DNA of 64,000 nt from DT-110 sp030148525 (GTDB taxonomy: Bacteria; Bacteroidota; Bacteroidia; Chitinophagales; Saprospiraceae), in contig OZ245751.1 in the NCBI GenBank assembly GCA_965227445.1, forward strand, positions 1,178,001 to 1,242,000, given 5' to 3'. Positions 1 to 7,321 of the stretch are shown here, piece after piece. The translations under genes and the position numbers were made by a program. The notes below the pieces were generated by a model. That model had not been told where the DNA came from and ran no database searches. It saw only the letters and a list, made by a program, of their open reading frames with translations. The number at the start of each line of letters is the position of its first letter. Positions within the stretch are counted from its first letter, which is position 1.

Positions 1-1
1 G

Positions 2-1045
2 ATCATGCGGAGTAGTCAGGGGAAAGATGAAGTGGCAAAGAATATGCGGGAAGTGACTAGTCGAATAAACCAGCTAGTTCCTCTGATCACTACGAACCGG
101 GGTAGTGACCTTTGGAAGTACGATTATGAAGCCCTGCAACAGGCGCTAGATCGGTTTTCCGGGGAGCGCAGCTACATTAAACCGTTGAATGATGTAGTCG
201 AGCATATCAAAAATAAGGTGCAGGACTTTCAGGCAGAGGGGCATTTTCAATGGCTGGAGTCGGTAGCCTGGTGCATCGAACACCGTCTGGTCCAGCAGGG
301 GATTACACAGCTGCAGGAAGGATTGGTTAGCTGGCTTTGTCAATACTATGAACAAAAACAATGGGCCGAGCCTGGATTTTTTGATATGCATAAAAACGGA
401 AGAGGTCGTGATTTGATTACAAAGGCCATACAATTCATCGGTAATGCGCCTCCTGAAGAAAAATGGAAAGGGGTCATTGGGCGTCGCCCCGAATTAGGCT
501 ACCGGGTGATGGAGGACGCTCTGGCTCAAGAGTTACACAAGCCCTTTGCCAAGCTAACCGCTGCCCGGAATGATATTAATCACGGTGGTTATATCGAAGA
601 GAAAATGAAAAAAGCCGATCGGTTTTATACCATTTTGGAAGACTGCTATTCCGAGATTGCCAATTCCTTAGAGCGGTTTTTACCAAAGCAACAAACCGGT
701 CTACTCAATGTATCTAATCATCCATCTGATGGCTGGTCACAAGAACAAAGGAACGCTGCTTTAAAACAGTTTAATGCCATTTCGGATAAGCCGTTCCCAG
801 CTATCGATCCCGATTTGAGTGAAGAAGGGCTAAATAAGCTGGTCAATGAATTCTTCGATTCCATTATCGAACTATCCCCCACCGCCGTCCACATCATGGG
901 CGAGATGACGTTCACCTTTGCCCTGGTACAGCGCCTGAAAGCAGCTGGTATTACCTGTATAGCATCTACTACCGAACGATTGGTTACGGAAGAGGAGGGG
1001 AAGAAAATAGTAACCTTCAAGTTTGTGCGGTTTAGACCGTATTAA
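2..1045 (+). CDS. HEPN/Csx20-like CRISPR-associated protein, 5' truncated by window edge
   Basis: The reading frame is open to the left edge, so the true start is probably outside the window. Two parts can be seen. The first ~230 residues are alpha-helical and carry AARNDINHGGY, an R-x4-H HEPN ribonuclease motif (R188, H193 counted from the ATG at 5). The last ~110 residues have the look of Csx20: an SNHP..GWSQEQ opening, a long central helix, an ASTTER segment and the terminal FVRFRPY. Proteins of the TM1812/TIGR02221 type normally have an N-terminal CARF Rossmann fold that binds cyclic oligoadenylate; that part would lie upstream and is not visible. This would make it a type III CRISPR ancillary RNase fused to Csx20. 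The family call is by motif memory, not by search. Confidence 0.6.
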   Translation: MMRSSQGKDEVAKNMREVTSRINQLVPLITTNRGSDLWKYDYEALQQALDRFSGERSYIKPLNDVVEHIKNKVQDFQAEGHFQWLESVAWCIEHRLVQQGITQLQEGLVSWLCQYYEQKQWAEPGFFDMHKNGRGRDLITKAIQFIGNAPPEEKWKGVIGRRPELGYRVMEDALAQELHKPFAKLTAARNDINHGGYIEEKMKKADRFYTILEDCYSEIANSLERFLPKQQTGLLNVSNHPSDGWSQEQRNAALKQFNAISDKPFPAIDPDLSEEGLNKLVNEFFDSIIELSPTAVHIMGEMTFTFALVQRLKAAGITCIASTTERLVTEEEGKKIVTFKFVRFRPY

Positions 1046-1201
1046 TGCAACAGAAATAAGCTTTTTGCGTAAGCTAAAGATTAATAATACCCTGATTTAC
1101 AGAGGTTGAATTGAGCAATTCCCATCCAGTCCCGAGTAGGTTTGCAATGCTCATGATTGTCGATAATAGACAAATGTCTTGCAGTACTTATCCCGGATAA
1201 T

Positions 1202-1811
1202 ATGGTAACCTTAACACCACAGCAACAGCAGGCGCTGGAAAAGCTCCAATTCTTCACCAATGACCCCAAGGGACGGGCATTTGTCCTGCGTGGTTATGCA
1301 GGTACGGGGAAAACCACCTTATTAGGCCGCTATGCATCCTGGCTGAACGACCAACAGTTTGAGCCTGTCTTGTTGGCTACCACCGGCCGGGCAGCAAAGG
1401 TTCTGGCCGCTAAAACGGACTTGTCAACCCAGACTATCCACTCCTGTGTATACCAGTTTAATGATATGTCGGAGGTGGGGGAGTCTGGGGAGCAGCTTAC
1501 GCTGCAGTTCGGTGTGCGCACACCACCCGAGGATGCCGATAACCAGGTGTATATCGTCGATGAGGCCTCCATGATTGCCAATACCGCCACTACCGGAGGA
1601 CAAGTAGCCAAGTTTGGTTCAGGTCATCTATTGCTTGATTTTTTGGCTTTTACGGAGCGCCGCAAAGTAGTATTTGTAGGGGATCCGTGCCAGTTGCCGC
1701 CCGTAAGTGCGGATACTTAAATGATAATTTCTGGATAAAAGATTTTGGCATTCGTCAGCCGGAAGTGGCAAAACGGCAATTCATCCGCAATCAGCAAAAA
1801 AAGAAACGGTA
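1202..1811 (+). pseudogene. RecD/AAA_30-like helicase, truncated and frameshifted
   Basis: The ATG at 1202 begins MVTLTPQQQQALEKL, a normal N terminus for a RecD-like superfamily 1 helicase. Motif I (GYAGTGKTT), motif II (VDEASM) and motif III (VGDPCQLPPV) are intact, but the frame stops at 1720 straight after motif III, so motifs IV-VI are missing. In the +1 frame a tail continues to a stop at 1809-1811 and contains DFGIRQPEVAKRQF and a basic end, which looks like a genuine C terminus. The simplest reading is an internal deletion that removed most of the C-terminal RecA domain and shifted the frame. It sits 50 bp upstream of cas1 and probably once belonged to the CRISPR locus. A TTG at 1157 would extend it by 15 residues and looks unlikely. 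Confidence 0.6.
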
Positions 1812-1862
1812 GCTCAACCTCAACCCCCAAACCTCAAACCTCAAACCTCAAACCTGACACGT

Positions 1863-2840
1863 ATGCATATCATTTTAAACTCCTACGGCACCTCCCTGCA
1901 GCGCGACCAGAACCGGTTTGTAGTGTATACCCAGGATAGTAAAAACCATATACCACCGGGAAAGGTGAAATCGATCAGCATCAGTAAAGGAGCGCGTATC
2001 AGCTCCGATGCGGTGTTACTGGCTATAGAGTACGAGATCGATTTACTGTTCACCGATGGCAAAGGTATGCCACAGGGACGAGTGTGGAGTGTGCAGTATG
2101 GGTCTATTTCCACGATTCGGAAAAACCAGGTGGAATTCATCTTTTCGGCGAAAGCCGTAACCTGGGTGAAAGAGTTGCTGCAGTACAAAATGGATAATCA
2201 GCTGGCCCTGTTGCTTACGTTGGAGCCCCGTGATGAGGCTTCCCGGCGCATCATTTTACGGGCGATCAATGCGCTCGAGGACCATAAGCGCAAACTGGGA
2301 AAGGTGGAGGGAGAGGTAGTAGCCGATGTGGCCCCCAGTCTGCGCGGATGGGAGGGTGCTGCCAGTCGTCGCTATTTTGAGGCGCTGAATACCGTACTGC
2401 CGCCGCCTTATCAATTTGCAAAGCGCAGTAAGCAACCGGCTACCGACCCGTTCAATGCCCTGCTCAACTACGGCTATGGTATGTTGTACGGCAAGGTAGA
2501 GGGAGCATTGATCCGGGCCGGGATCGATCCGTACGTGGGTATTTTTCACCGCGACGACTACAACCGGCCGGTATTGGTGTACGACATTATTGAGCGTTTC
2601 CGGGTATGGGTCGATTACGTGGTGTTACAGTTATGCCGTGAGGAGGTGTTTCCTGAAGAGTGCTTTGTCGAACAGAATGGCGGGCTGTGGCTGGAGGGGC
2701 TTGGTAAGCGCATCCTGATTCAGAGCGTCAATGATTACCTGGCCGAGGTGGTACGTCTCGACGGGCAGGATAGGAGCCGACAACAGCACATTCAGCGCTA
2801 TGCTCATCAGCTGGCCTCATTTTTTCAGAAAACAGCTTAG
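1863..2840 (+). CDS. cas1: CRISPR-associated endonuclease Cas1
   Basis: Cas1 is the integrase that, with Cas2, inserts new spacers at the leader end of the array. The 325-aa length is normal for the family. The N-terminal beta domain (ISISKGARISSDAVLLAIE) and the C-terminal catalytic helical domain are complete. The metal-binding residues appear as E213 (GKVEGAL), H229 (IFHRDDY) and D241/E244 (VYDIIERFR). It is followed after two bases by the primase gene, which in turn overlaps cas2, so the three form one transcription unit. The ATG at 1863 is the first in frame and fits the family N terminus. An intact active site and an array with many distinct spacers suggest the adaptation module works or did so recently. 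Confidence 0.95.
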   Translation: MHIILNSYGTSLQRDQNRFVVYTQDSKNHIPPGKVKSISISKGARISSDAVLLAIEYEIDLLFTDGKGMPQGRVWSVQYGSISTIRKNQVEFIFSAKAVTWVKELLQYKMDNQLALLLTLEPRDEASRRIILRAINALEDHKRKLGKVEGEVVADVAPSLRGWEGAASRRYFEALNTVLPPPYQFAKRSKQPATDPFNALLNYGYGMLYGKVEGALIRAGIDPYVGIFHRDDYNRPVLVYDIIERFRVWVDYVVLQLCREEVFPEECFVEQNGGLWLEGLGKRILIQSVNDYLAEVVRLDGQDRSRQQHIQRYAHQLASFFQKTA

Positions 2841-2842
2841 TT

Positions 2843-3889
2843 ATGTTGCAATACGGAACCTGCATCACCCAAGCCGATGACTCCCTGAAAAAGGTAGATG
2901 CCGAACGAATTTTCCGCGGCATCACGTCCCCGAAGTTGCACTTGCGGCAACAGGTCGAGCGTTTGCGTCGGGTGCGGGCCATGGATCCGCGGCAGTATGC
3001 CCGCCTGAAGAAGGAGCTACCCTACTTTGTGTGTGGCATTTTTCACCCGCCCGTGCGGCGCAAAGAGCACTTTTCGGCTATCCGCTACTTTATGGTCGAT
3101 CTGGATCATTTTGCGGAAGCAGAGCTGGATCTGGAGGTGGCTTTCGCCAAAATGCGTGATGACCCTCGGTTGGTGATGGCCTTTCGTTCGCCCGGAGGAG
3201 ATGGCCTTAAATTGATGTTTCAGCTTGCGCAAAATTGTCTGGATGCTGCTCTATACAGTTTGTTTTACAAAGCATTTATCGGGAAGCTGGCAGCACAATA
3301 TGGTCTGGAGCGGGTGATCGATACACGTACGCACGATGTTACACGAGCTTGTTTTTTGAGTGTAGATGAACAAGCTTTCTTCCGGCCGGAAGCTGAGGCC
3401 GTGATACTTACTGATTATTTTGACCCGGACCAGCCCAATGCGCAGCGCAGCGTGCGAAAGGCGCACCGTGAACTAAAGAAAGAGGCACCGGAGCGCAAGA
3501 AAAGGGATGTCGAGTCAGATCCGCTAACCGATGAGGTATTATTGAAGATCAGGCAGAAGCTCAATCCGAATTTCCGGCCGCGACCGAAAAAACAAATATA
3601 CGTACCGCAGGCGCTCAACGAGCAGATGGAAGAGGTAAGAGTCTGCCTGGAGGCTCTGGATATGACCCTACAGGAAGTGGTGAATATTAATTATGGCAAA
3701 AAGCTGCGGGTCGGGGCGGGAACTTTGTGGGCCGAAGTGAATATTTTTTTCGGCAAGCGGGGGTTCTCCATTGTAAAAACACCCCGGGTGGGGAGCAATG
3801 CGGAGCTTGCTGAAATGGTCTATCAGGTACTCTACGAATTATTGATCGGAACCAACGACGACACCCATGAGCCGACCCAAGAACGTTGA
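2843..3889 (+). CDS. VirE_N/BT4734-like primase (archaeo-eukaryotic primase fold) in CRISPR adaptation operon
   Basis: The 348-aa protein has the hallmarks of an archaeo-eukaryotic primase-like domain of the VirE_N (BT4734) group. YFMVDLDHF supplies the D-x-D metal site (D86, D88), FRSPGGDGLKLMF at ~114-126 matches the glycine-rich SxxGxGLK strand typical of this group, and VIDTRTHDVTRACFLSVD at ~159-175 supplies a third acidic/RACF segment. The C-terminal ~120 residues are basic and unassigned. Its position between cas1 and cas2, with 2-bp spacing upstream and a 23-bp overlap with cas2, ties it to spacer acquisition. CRISPR-associated primase-polymerases are known in type III loci; a role in making or completing prespacer DNA is inference. 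It could also be a helicase partner for the broken RecD-like gene upstream. Confidence 0.75.
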   Translation: MLQYGTCITQADDSLKKVDAERIFRGITSPKLHLRQQVERLRRVRAMDPRQYARLKKELPYFVCGIFHPPVRRKEHFSAIRYFMVDLDHFAEAELDLEVAFAKMRDDPRLVMAFRSPGGDGLKLMFQLAQNCLDAALYSLFYKAFIGKLAAQYGLERVIDTRTHDVTRACFLSVDEQAFFRPEAEAVILTDYFDPDQPNAQRSVRKAHRELKKEAPERKKRDVESDPLTDEVLLKIRQKLNPNFRPRPKKQIYVPQALNEQMEEVRVCLEALDMTLQEVVNINYGKKLRVGAGTLWAEVNIFFGKRGFSIVKTPRVGSNAELAEMVYQVLYELLIGTNDDTHEPTQER

Positions 3890-4343
3890 ATTAACGCTAA
3901 AGGAGCGCTTGCAAAAGATTCGCGATGCGGGGCTGCCGCTGCCTGCCCGGGAGGAGGCACCTGCTTCCTCAGAACTTGCGCCGATGTCTGAGCGCATACG
4001 GCAGATTTTGGACTTAGTACGGCGTCCTGCCGCAAACCCATATGATATGCTTTATCTGGTAATGTATGATATTGAAGATGATCGCGTACGTACGGCTATT
4101 GCCAAATACCTGCTATCGAAGGGGTGTATACGCATCCAGAAGTCTGTTTATATGGCGCGTAGCAAGCAACGGGAATACCACGAGATCAGTAAGACGCTGA
4201 AGGAGGTACAGGAGGCTTACGACAACAACGACAGTATACTGTTGGTTCCGGTAACCTCCACGAATGTAGGCAGTATGCAAATTCTGGGAAAGGACATTCA
4301 GATCGAGTCCATTATAGATCCTCCGAACACCTTGTTTTTCTAA
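3867..4343 (+). CDS. cas2: CRISPR-associated endoribonuclease/adaptor Cas2 with long N-terminal extension
   Basis: The Cas2 core starts near residue 59: MLYLVMYDIEDDRVRTAIAK has the first beta strand with the conserved Asp (D68), followed by the SVYMA strand and the SILLVPVT strand, in the usual ferredoxin-fold order. Cas2 is normally 85-105 aa; this one is 158 aa because ~58 residues (basic then helical, LKERLQKIRDAG ... MSERIRQILDLVRR) precede the fold. The extension is read in frame from the ATG at 3867, which overlaps the primase gene by 23 bp, so translational coupling supports the long form. Internal ATGs at 3984 and 4047 could give shorter forms. The extension may dock Cas2 on the primase or Cas1 (inference). 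Confidence 0.9.
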   Translation: MSRPKNVELTLKERLQKIRDAGLPLPAREEAPASSELAPMSERIRQILDLVRRPAANPYDMLYLVMYDIEDDRVRTAIAKYLLSKGCIRIQKSVYMARSKQREYHEISKTLKEVQEAYDNNDSILLVPVTSTNVGSMQILGKDIQIESIIDPPNTLFF

Positions 4344-4582
4344 TGTGTTTCCCATTTGGAAAGCGCAGGGTGGGTTTGCTTTAAAAAGAGAGCAGGTACT
4401 GGGAACTATTCTGTATATTTTTGTATTTTAGGCATATCGGCAGGCGGAAAAAGTCCGGCTGTTCGGGCTTTTCAAGCACCCTTAAGTATTGTTTTTTGAG
4501 AAAAAACCACTGTTAAAAAGTGTTAAAATTACGCGTTCTTTGACATTAAGCAGTTGGGGTTCAATGAGATGCAAAGGGTGCT
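4344..4582 (+). promoter_or_regulatory. CRISPR leader
   Basis: This 239-bp stretch lies between cas2 and the first repeat and carries no gene. It is AT-rich in its second half, with runs such as GTATTTTTGTATTTTAGG-like tracts, and contains TTCTTTGACATTA at about 4537-4549, a motif resembling Bacteroidota promoter or leader sequences. Position and orientation (cas genes upstream, intact repeats starting at 4583, decay at the far end) mark it as the leader from which the array is transcribed and where new spacers are inserted. Confidence 0.65.
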
Positions 4583-6255
4583 GTCAGAGACCATATCCAG
4601 ACCAGAGTAGGATTAAGACTATACATTAGTAAGGGTTTTTGTTTTCATCAATACAAAAGTCAGAGACCATATCCAGACCAGAGTAGGATTAAGACCTTGC
4701 AGAATCTCAGTGTTAAGGTATAATTTTAAAGTCAGAGACCATATCCAGACCAGAGTAGGATTAAGACACCTTCCCATCAAGCCAGAGCGCAGCTGCTCGA
4801 TAGTCAGAGACCATATCCAGACCAGAGTAGGATTAAGACGGTGTGGTTTGGTAGCCTACGAACACGCCTAAACAAGTCAGAGACCATATCCAGACCAGAG
4901 TAGGATTAAGACCCAACTATTCCCATCTACTACAAACAGAGAAAACTCGTCAGAGACCATATCCAGACCAGAGTAGGATTAAGACCGCGCAATGTAGTCC
5001 TTTCGGTCGGGGCCGGTTAACGTCAGAGACCATATCCAGACCAGAGTAGGATTAAGACGCGCTTCTCAAGGTAGCGAAAAGCGCGACCTGTGTAGTCAGA
5101 GACCATATCCAGACCAGAGTAGGATTAAGACGTATAAATTTTGGTTTGAAAAAAACTCGCTTTCACCGTCAGAGACCATATCCAGACCAGAGTAGGATTA
5201 AGACTAGATATATAATTTGCTACGGATTTATTATTTAGCGTCAGAGACCATATCCAGACCAGAGTAGGATTAAGACTTTCACGTTTTCAGCAGGAACCCA
5301 AATGCCTGATAAGTCAGAGACCATATCCAGACCAGAGTAGGATTAAGACGGGCTTCTTCAAAACTGATAGAGTGCGATCCTATGTCAGAGACCATATCCA
5401 GACCAGAGTAGGATTAAGACACTTAGGGTTGACACAGTATACCCCGATCAACGCCTTGGTCAGAGACCATATCCAGACCAGAGTAGGATTAAGACCAAGG
5501 TAACTACGGTTTATTGCCCACAAAATAGTTCTGTCAGAGACCATATCCAGACCAGAGTAGGATTAAGACTTATCGTACACGTCGTTGTACGTGTCGATAA
5601 ATTCGTCAGAGACCATATCCAGACCAGAGTAGGATTAAGACGATTCTGGATAGCTCTCTCAATGTTTGGAAGACCGTGTCAGAGACCATATCCAGACCAG
5701 AGTAGGATTAAGACCAGACGAATAATCGTTAAAACACCGTCTTTACGAAATGTCAGAGACCATATCCAGACCAGAGTAGGATTAAGACGTAAAATTATTT
5801 ATTTCATTCACCGCCAATCTTGTCAGAGACCATATCCAGACCAGAGTAGGATTAAGACCCCGGGCCACAAGTATTTTCCCCGATAGGCCCGTTTGTCAGA
5901 GACCATATCCAGACCAGAGTAGGATTAAGACGAACGGAGTCCATCCCCTCGAATACACCGTGTTTAGTCAGAGACCATATCCAGACCAGAGTAGGATTAA
6001 GACGCTTTGACTTTCATTAACCCGGCGCTCCATCCGTGTCAGAGACCATATCCAGACCAGAGTAGGATTAAGACACAACTACGATAGGTGACAGTCTGCA
6101 AAATAACGTCAGAGACCATATCCAGACCAGAGTAGGATTAAGACGGTTATTCAGGCTACGTTCTCCGGGATCTTATCAGTGTCAGAGACCATATCCAGAC
6201 CAGAGTAGGATTAAGACTTGGGCAGTTTGCGCGATGCCCAGCGCAAGCATTGTTC
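4583..6255 (+). CRISPR. CRISPR array, main block: 23 intact 37-bp repeats, spacers of about 33-39 bp
   Basis: The repeat is 37 bp, beginning GTCAGAGACCATATCC and ending AGTAGGATTAAGAC. Copies start at 4583, 4659, 4731, 4803, 4876, 4949, 5022, 5095, 5168, 5240, 5313, 5384, 5459, 5533, 5605, 5678, 5752, 5822, 5895, 5967, 6038, 6108 and 6181, all apparently identical. All spacers in this block differ; the last one (6218-6255) recurs further right. The 3' end of the repeat (ATTAAGAC) would give an 8-nt crRNA 5' tag like those of type III systems if transcribed from the leader. The type III assignment rests on this and on the Csx20-like gene; the effector genes are outside the window. Confidence 0.97.
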
Positions 6256-6279
6256 GTCAGAGACCATATCCAGACCAGA
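6256..6279 (+). repeat. CRISPR repeat 24, split by insertion
   Basis: The first 24 bases of the CRISPR repeat (through CCAGACCAGA) are intact, then a 59-bp hairpin element begins. GTAGGAT, the next seven bases of the repeat, resumes exactly after the element at 6339-6345, but the final TAAGAC is replaced by unrelated sequence. The same break is found at 6613-6636. Confidence 0.9.
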
Positions 6280-6421
6280 TGACCGCAGCCCCCGGCTGCC
6301 AGGGCATCCCGCGAAAGCTTAAGAAGCTTTTGGCGGGAGTAGGATGAACGAGCGGAATTTGGCGATAGCCAAATCAAAGGTCCTGGGGACCTTTGGCGGA
6401 GAGAACCGCGAAGCGGGCGGG
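6280..6421. repeat. Multi-hairpin element, copy A, inserted in a CRISPR repeat
   Basis: Five potential hairpins follow one another. H1 is GCAGCC/GGCTGC with a 3-nt loop. H2 is CCCGC-(G)-AAAGCTT/AAGCTTT-(TG)-GCGGG with an AAG loop. H3 is ATTTGGC/GCCAAAT with loop GATA. H4 is AAAGGTCC/GGACCTTT with a 3-nt loop. H5 is CCGC/GCGG with loop GAA. H1-H2 (6280-6338, 59 bp) sit between two halves of a CRISPR repeat. Copy B at 6637 keeps every hairpin while changing the bases of H3 and the end pair of H4. No open reading frame is convincing. It could be an RNA-structured or REP-like mobile element; I do not recognise a named family. Confidence 0.75.
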
Positions 6422-6433
6422 TTGGCTGATACG

Positions 6434-6465
6434 TGCCCGACTACGCTAAAGCTACGTCGGGTGCA
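6434..6465. repeat. Imperfect palindrome before resumed CRISPR repeats
   Basis: The sequence TGCCCGACTACGC, a TAAA loop and GCTACGTCGGGTGCA form an imperfect inverted repeat that ends directly at the next CRISPR repeat. It separates multi-hairpin copy A from the resumed array. Function unknown; probably another dispersed palindromic repeat. Confidence 0.6.
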
Positions 6466-6636
6466 ATCAGAGACCATATCCAGACCAGAGTAGGATTAAG
6501 ACTCGGCCGTAGGCTTGAACATAGTTTTCCAAATTGTGTCAGAGACCATATCCAGACCAGAGTAGGATTAAGACTTGGGCAGTTTGCGCGATGCCCAGCG
6601 CAAGCATTGTTCGTCAGAGACCATATCCAGACCAGA
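6466..6636 (+). CRISPR. CRISPR array, resumed block: two near-intact repeats plus a split one
   Basis: A repeat at 6466-6502 has A instead of G at its first base, and an intact repeat lies at 6538-6574. The spacer between them (6503-6537) is unique. The next spacer (6575-6612) is identical to 6218-6255, and the following repeat (6613-6636) is cut after 24 bases at the same position as the one at 6256. The block from 6538 to about 6704 is therefore a direct duplicate of 6181 to about 6347, offset by 357 bp. Confidence 0.9.
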
Positions 6637-6779
6637 TGACCGCAGCCTGCGGCTGCCAGGGCATCCCGCGAAAGCTTAAGAAGCTTTTGGCGGGAGTAGG
6701 ATGAGAGAGCGATCTGCGCTGCGAAGCGCAGTCAAGGTCCGGGGGACCTTGAAGCGAATGAACCGCGAAGCGGGAGGGT
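6637..6779. repeat. Multi-hairpin element, copy B
   Basis: Same order of five hairpins as copy A. H1 has loop TGC instead of CCC. H2 is identical. H3 is CTGCGCT/AGCGCAG with loop GCGA, wholly different bases from copy A but the same 7-bp stem and 4-nt loop. H4 is CAAGGTCC/GGACCTTG, a compensatory A-T to C-G change at the outer pair. H5 is identical. It interrupts a CRISPR repeat at exactly the same base as copy A. Confidence 0.75.
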
Positions 6780-6815
6780 GGGCACACGCTCCACGGCTCA
6801 CGGCTCACGGCACAC

Positions 6816-6912
6816 GGTTTTAGCTTTTGCAGTCTTTGTTACGGTTATGTCTAAATAGGATTGTGCATAGTGATTGGAGATTAGACTCGATCCTGAGGAT
6901 CGAGCACCAATC
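6816..6912. repeat. 97-bp direct repeat, copy 1
   Basis: Starts GGTTTTAGCTTTTGC and ends GAGCACCAATC; the second copy at 7037-7133 differs by one base that I can see. It contains a 19-bp palindrome (arms CTCGATCCT/AGGATCGAG around one base). It is preceded by a tract of CACGGCTCA/CACGGTTCA-type near-repeats. No gene is supported. Confidence 0.8.
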
Positions 6913-7036
6913 GGTGGACCTTTGGCGGAGAGAACCGCGAAACGGGAGGGTGGGCACACGCTCCACGGCTCACGCTCAACGGCACACGGCCCACGGTTCA
7001 CGGCTCACGGTTCACGGTTCACGCTCCACGGCTCAC
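6913..7036. repeat. Partial multi-hairpin element and CACGG(C/T)TCA low-complexity tract
   Basis: Bases 6913-6950 repeat the right half of hairpin H4 and hairpin H5 of the multi-hairpin element (GGACCTTTGGCGG ... CCGCGAAACGGG). From about 6955 to 7036 the sequence is built from shuffled 8-10-base units such as CACGGCTCA, CACGGTTCA and CACGCTCCA. A similar but shorter tract is at 6785-6815. This is non-coding repeat mosaic. Confidence 0.6.
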
Positions 7037-7133
7037 GGTTTTAGCTTTTGCAGTCTTTGTTACGGTTATGTCTAAATAGGATTGTGCATAGTGATTGGAG
7101 ATTACACTCGATCCTGAGGATCGAGCACCAATC
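7037..7133. repeat. 97-bp direct repeat, copy 2
   Basis: Near-identical to 6816-6912. Its right end runs directly into ATCCAGATCAGA (7131-7142), which matches 11 of 12 bases of the middle of the CRISPR repeat, then into a third copy of the H1-H2 hairpin unit. Confidence 0.8.
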
Positions 7134-7142
7134 CAGATCAGA

Positions 7143-7201
7143 TGACCGCAGCCCCCGGCTGCCAGGGCATCCCGCGAAAGCTTAAGAAGCTTTTGGCGGG
7201 A
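7143..7201. repeat. 59-bp H1-H2 hairpin unit, copy C, after a CRISPR-repeat relic
   Basis: This 59-bp unit matches the insert at 6280-6338 (TGACCGCAGCC ... TTGGCGGGA). It follows ATCCAGATCAGA, a degenerate piece of the CRISPR repeat, at the same junction base used in copies A and B. Here the right flank is GGCGGGCTCACGG instead of the repeat continuation GTAGGAT, so the downstream half is lost. Confidence 0.75.
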
Positions 7202-7321
7202 GGGCGGGCTCACGGCGGTGTTCATTGCATGATCCAGGTAGGAAGGTTTTTTATGGTGTGCAAGTGTGTTGCACACATCAATTGTATTATTCGGTTTTTC
7301 CAAAATAAAAACGGAATGTAT

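Noticed and set aside
4344..4582. Possible tracrRNA or small RNA between cas2 and the array
   Set aside because: No anti-repeat is seen and no type II or V effector is in the window; leader is the simpler reading.
5662..5886. Open frame across the CRISPR array (also 6433-6639 and 6156-6377)
   Set aside because: The peptides are translations of CRISPR repeats and hairpin units; not genes.
6827..7075. Open frame with repeated TAHGSRLTVHGS-like peptide
   Set aside because: It is the translation of the CACGG(C/T)TCA low-complexity tract; no start context and no conserved protein.
7142..7315. In-frame upstream extension of the PEGA lipoprotein
   Set aside because: It runs through the hairpin repeat and would bury the lipoprotein signal peptide; start placed at 7322 (or 7316).
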